A stretch of 64,000 nt of DNA from Clavelina lepadiformis (Eukaryota; Chordata; Ascidiacea; Aplousobranchia; Clavelinidae): positions 7,316,001 through 7,380,000 of the forward strand of contig NC_135240.1 of NCBI RefSeq assembly GCF_947623445.1, written 5' to 3'. Positions within the stretch are counted from its first letter, which is position 1; every line of letters begins with the position of its first letter. The translations under genes and the position numbers were made by a program. A model generated the notes under the pieces. It had not been told where the DNA came from, ran no database searches, and worked only from the letters and a program-made list of their open reading frames with translations. Positions 62,001 through 64,000 of this stretch are shown piece by piece.

Positions 62001-62791
62001 AATCAACATCAGTAGATTTACAGAAAAATACTTTAGTCAGTATTGAGTGGATTGATAGACTGCCTTAAGCAGCAGCAACATAATTTAATACAAAGTCTGT
62101 AATAAGTTACTTTACTTGCGGTGCTCTCAGGCTTATGAACCAGAACCCACTTACGTTGAAGACACGGCCTACGAAGACGTACCAGCCAGACAAGACGGTG
62201 GAGGTTTTGACGCATACGAGAGTGAGTCTTTCTCTTGTCACTAACCTTGCCGTTTACTGATCTTTCATATTTTGACCTTGAACTCTTATTTAGCGTTCGG
62301 CGGAGAACCTGCTCAACAGGTCGATGATGAAAATGTGTACGCTGGAGTTGATGAAACTCCTCCTGCCAATCAGGGATTGCGTGCAAGATCTTTGTTCGAC
62401 TACCAAGCAAGTGAGTATATTTTCTACATCTCAACTTTTCCTTTGAACATTGAGGTCGGCTTGCTCTGCTACGTCGCAAAGTTGTTATGCACTTAGCTGA
62501 CTTATCTTCAAAGCAGAAATATTTGGTGTATTTAAAAATTGAAATTGTGGTTTTAATGAGTTTAAACATCGTCCGATGCAGTATTCCTCATGCATATGGT
62601 CTTCTGCTGTTAATGAATCAGTTGTTTATTTCTCTTATTTATTCACTTTTCCAGCCGGTGATGACGAGATTACATTTGATCCGGATGAAGTCATCACCAA
62701 CATCGATCAGGTGGATGAGGGGTGGTGGAGCGGAACATGTCATGGTAAAACCGGACTTTTTCCGGCAAATTTTGTCGAACTAATCGAGTGA
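56025..62791 (+). CDS. CTTN: Cortactin (Arp2/3-binding actin regulator), 8.5 repeats
   Basis: Eighteen exons: 56025-56123, 56450-56523, 56796-56882, 57021-57174, 57435-57545, 57913-57967, 58467-58577, 58810-58920, 59266-59376, 59745-59855, 60098-60208, 60482-60537, 60655-60715, 60807-60955, 61690-61884, 62131-62221, 62294-62410 and 62655-62791. Total 1941 nt, 646 aa (human about 550). The N-terminal acidic region has [11 protein letters not shown], the Arp2/3 site, and [12 protein letters not shown]. Eight full 37-residue actin-binding repeats ([12 protein letters not shown]..) and one half repeat follow; human has 6.5. After that come a Glu/Arg coiled-coil, a linker with Tyr-rich [17 protein letters not shown] (possible Src sites), and an SH3 domain ([39 protein letters not shown]). 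Role: stabilises branched actin at the cell cortex. Confidence 0.97.
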
Positions 62792-64000
62792 ACGGGGATG
62801 CACTATCATCCTCCATCATGAAGATTCCCTTGTGATGATGCTGTACTCTGTATGGCAAGCACACAGTGCTTCGTCTGTTTTGTAATGAAGCAATGCTTTT
62901 ATCATTGTGCAGACAAGCGTATCTTATTCAGAATAGTTTCATATATATTTGTCGATGATTTTTGATTGTATAAGTGGCTCAAGCACATTTAACTTGTTTC
63001 GTTGCTGACAAATATCTGATCCTCTTTAAATGGCAAAATCTAATCAAAACTTATCTGGCTGCCTTTCGTTTTCATTCCTCTGATCATTTTGCTTTTGTAT
63101 TTTGCGCACTTACATATTCGAGATCGCCGCTGTATTAATTATGTTTCATTCATGGACTCGTATAATAAGTGGACAGCATTATCTTGTCCACCATTATCTG
63201 TATAACAATATATCATTTTGACAAAGTCATCTCTCGCTTCAGAACTTAACTGTAGCAACTTGTCAGAGAAACCTTCATGGAGCCACTTTGTTATGGTGGC
63301 AAGTTTCAAGAAAAACTATCACAAACCTACACCTGTATAATGAAGCAGTGTTGCACTTGCCGAGACAGGGAACTAGTGATTTCTTACGCGCTTTCAATAC
63401 ATATCTGGTCCAGAAAACCATACATGCCTTCAAAGTATTGTATATTCAAAGTACCTTTTGTAATAATACGACATAGTGCAATCTACAAGCATTTTATTTA
63501 CATGCAATGACATAACGACCAAATACAATTCTACTTAGGGGTTGATTGTCGCCAGAAAAAAGTCCGCGATAAACTGAGTACATCGCAGCGGAGCAACCTC
63601 GTGAGTTATTACTGGTTGCTATAGAAAAAATCTTTTGTCTGGCAACGCCCTCGCTACAAGTTGGCGACCAAAACACGGGACAACACAATCACACCAGTGT
63701 GCACATTTCTCGATACGCGGTAACTACACCATTCATACGCTGTGGTATATATGTACATATAACGCAACCTGTCGGTATTTACAAATTTATTACAATTCAA
63801 TCAGGTTATGATCGGTAAAAACCACGCTCAGGTGTAAATTGAAAAATTGCCTACAACAATATGCTGTCAATCAAATTGGCGGCTGCTGATAATACAGGGC
63901 TACGCTGTCAATTAGACAACTGATGCGTTTTATACATGCGTACACCTAGCGAGCTATAAAATGAGTGCAACAACCAAGTTTAACACAGGCTGAAAACCTT
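62792..64000. other. Cortactin 3' flank and unassigned end of window
   Basis: 3' sequence after the cortactin stop. Short frames on both strands show no protein features. No repeat with clear ends was recognised, and no further gene starts before the window ends. Confidence 0.5.

Overview
The window is nuclear DNA from a compact chordate-like genome. I think it is an ascidian tunicate, Ciona-like, but this is inference. The proteins resemble vertebrate orthologues (EXTL3, ATR, PDIA6, cortactin, mu-class GST). The DNA is AT-rich, most introns are short, genes lie a few hundred bases to about 2 kb apart, and small hAT-type MITEs fill the gaps. I see no rRNA, tRNA, CRISPR array or viral element.

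Layout. 1-3252 (+): 3' part of an anion-type Cys-loop receptor gene. 4048-10266 (-): EXTL3-like heparan-sulfate glycosyltransferase, 19 coding exons. 10267-14587: repeat-rich gap with two MITEs that have target-site duplications, and a 43-bp repeat array that inverts on itself. 14588-19687 (+): ribosomal protein eL30, whose intron 2 contains an intronless eIF2-alpha gene (17919-18866, +). 21063-23996 (-): PDIA6/P5 disulfide isomerase. 24980-40464 (-): ATR checkpoint kinase. 42557-44299 (+): DDX5/DDX17-like helicase, single coding exon. 44858-46373 (-): TMEM70-like protein. 46833-47519 (-): mu-class GST. 49739-50668 (+): TFIIIA. 51123-53641 (+): DCAF13/Sof1. 54166-54631 (-): 69-aa InaF-motif membrane protein. 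56025-62791 (+): cortactin with 8.5 repeats. The remainder is 3' sequence.

The genes are mostly housekeeping: translation and ribosome biogenesis (eL30, eIF2-alpha, TFIIIA, DCAF13), ER folding (PDIA6), Golgi glycan synthesis (EXTL3), DNA-damage signalling (ATR) and actin branching (cortactin). Their clustering looks like ordinary gene density, not a pathway cluster.

The strongest unusual signal is a pair of tandemly duplicated internal exons in two neighbouring genes. PDIA6 has two homologous exons of exactly 127 nt; one lacks the cis-proline position of the first thioredoxin domain. ATR has two homologous exons of exactly 158 nt over the hinge and start of the kinase C-lobe. In both genes the exon length is not a multiple of three, so including both copies or neither shifts the frame. 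Only mutually exclusive use keeps the protein intact. Splicing was inferred by eye from reading frames and GT/AG sites, with no transcript data.
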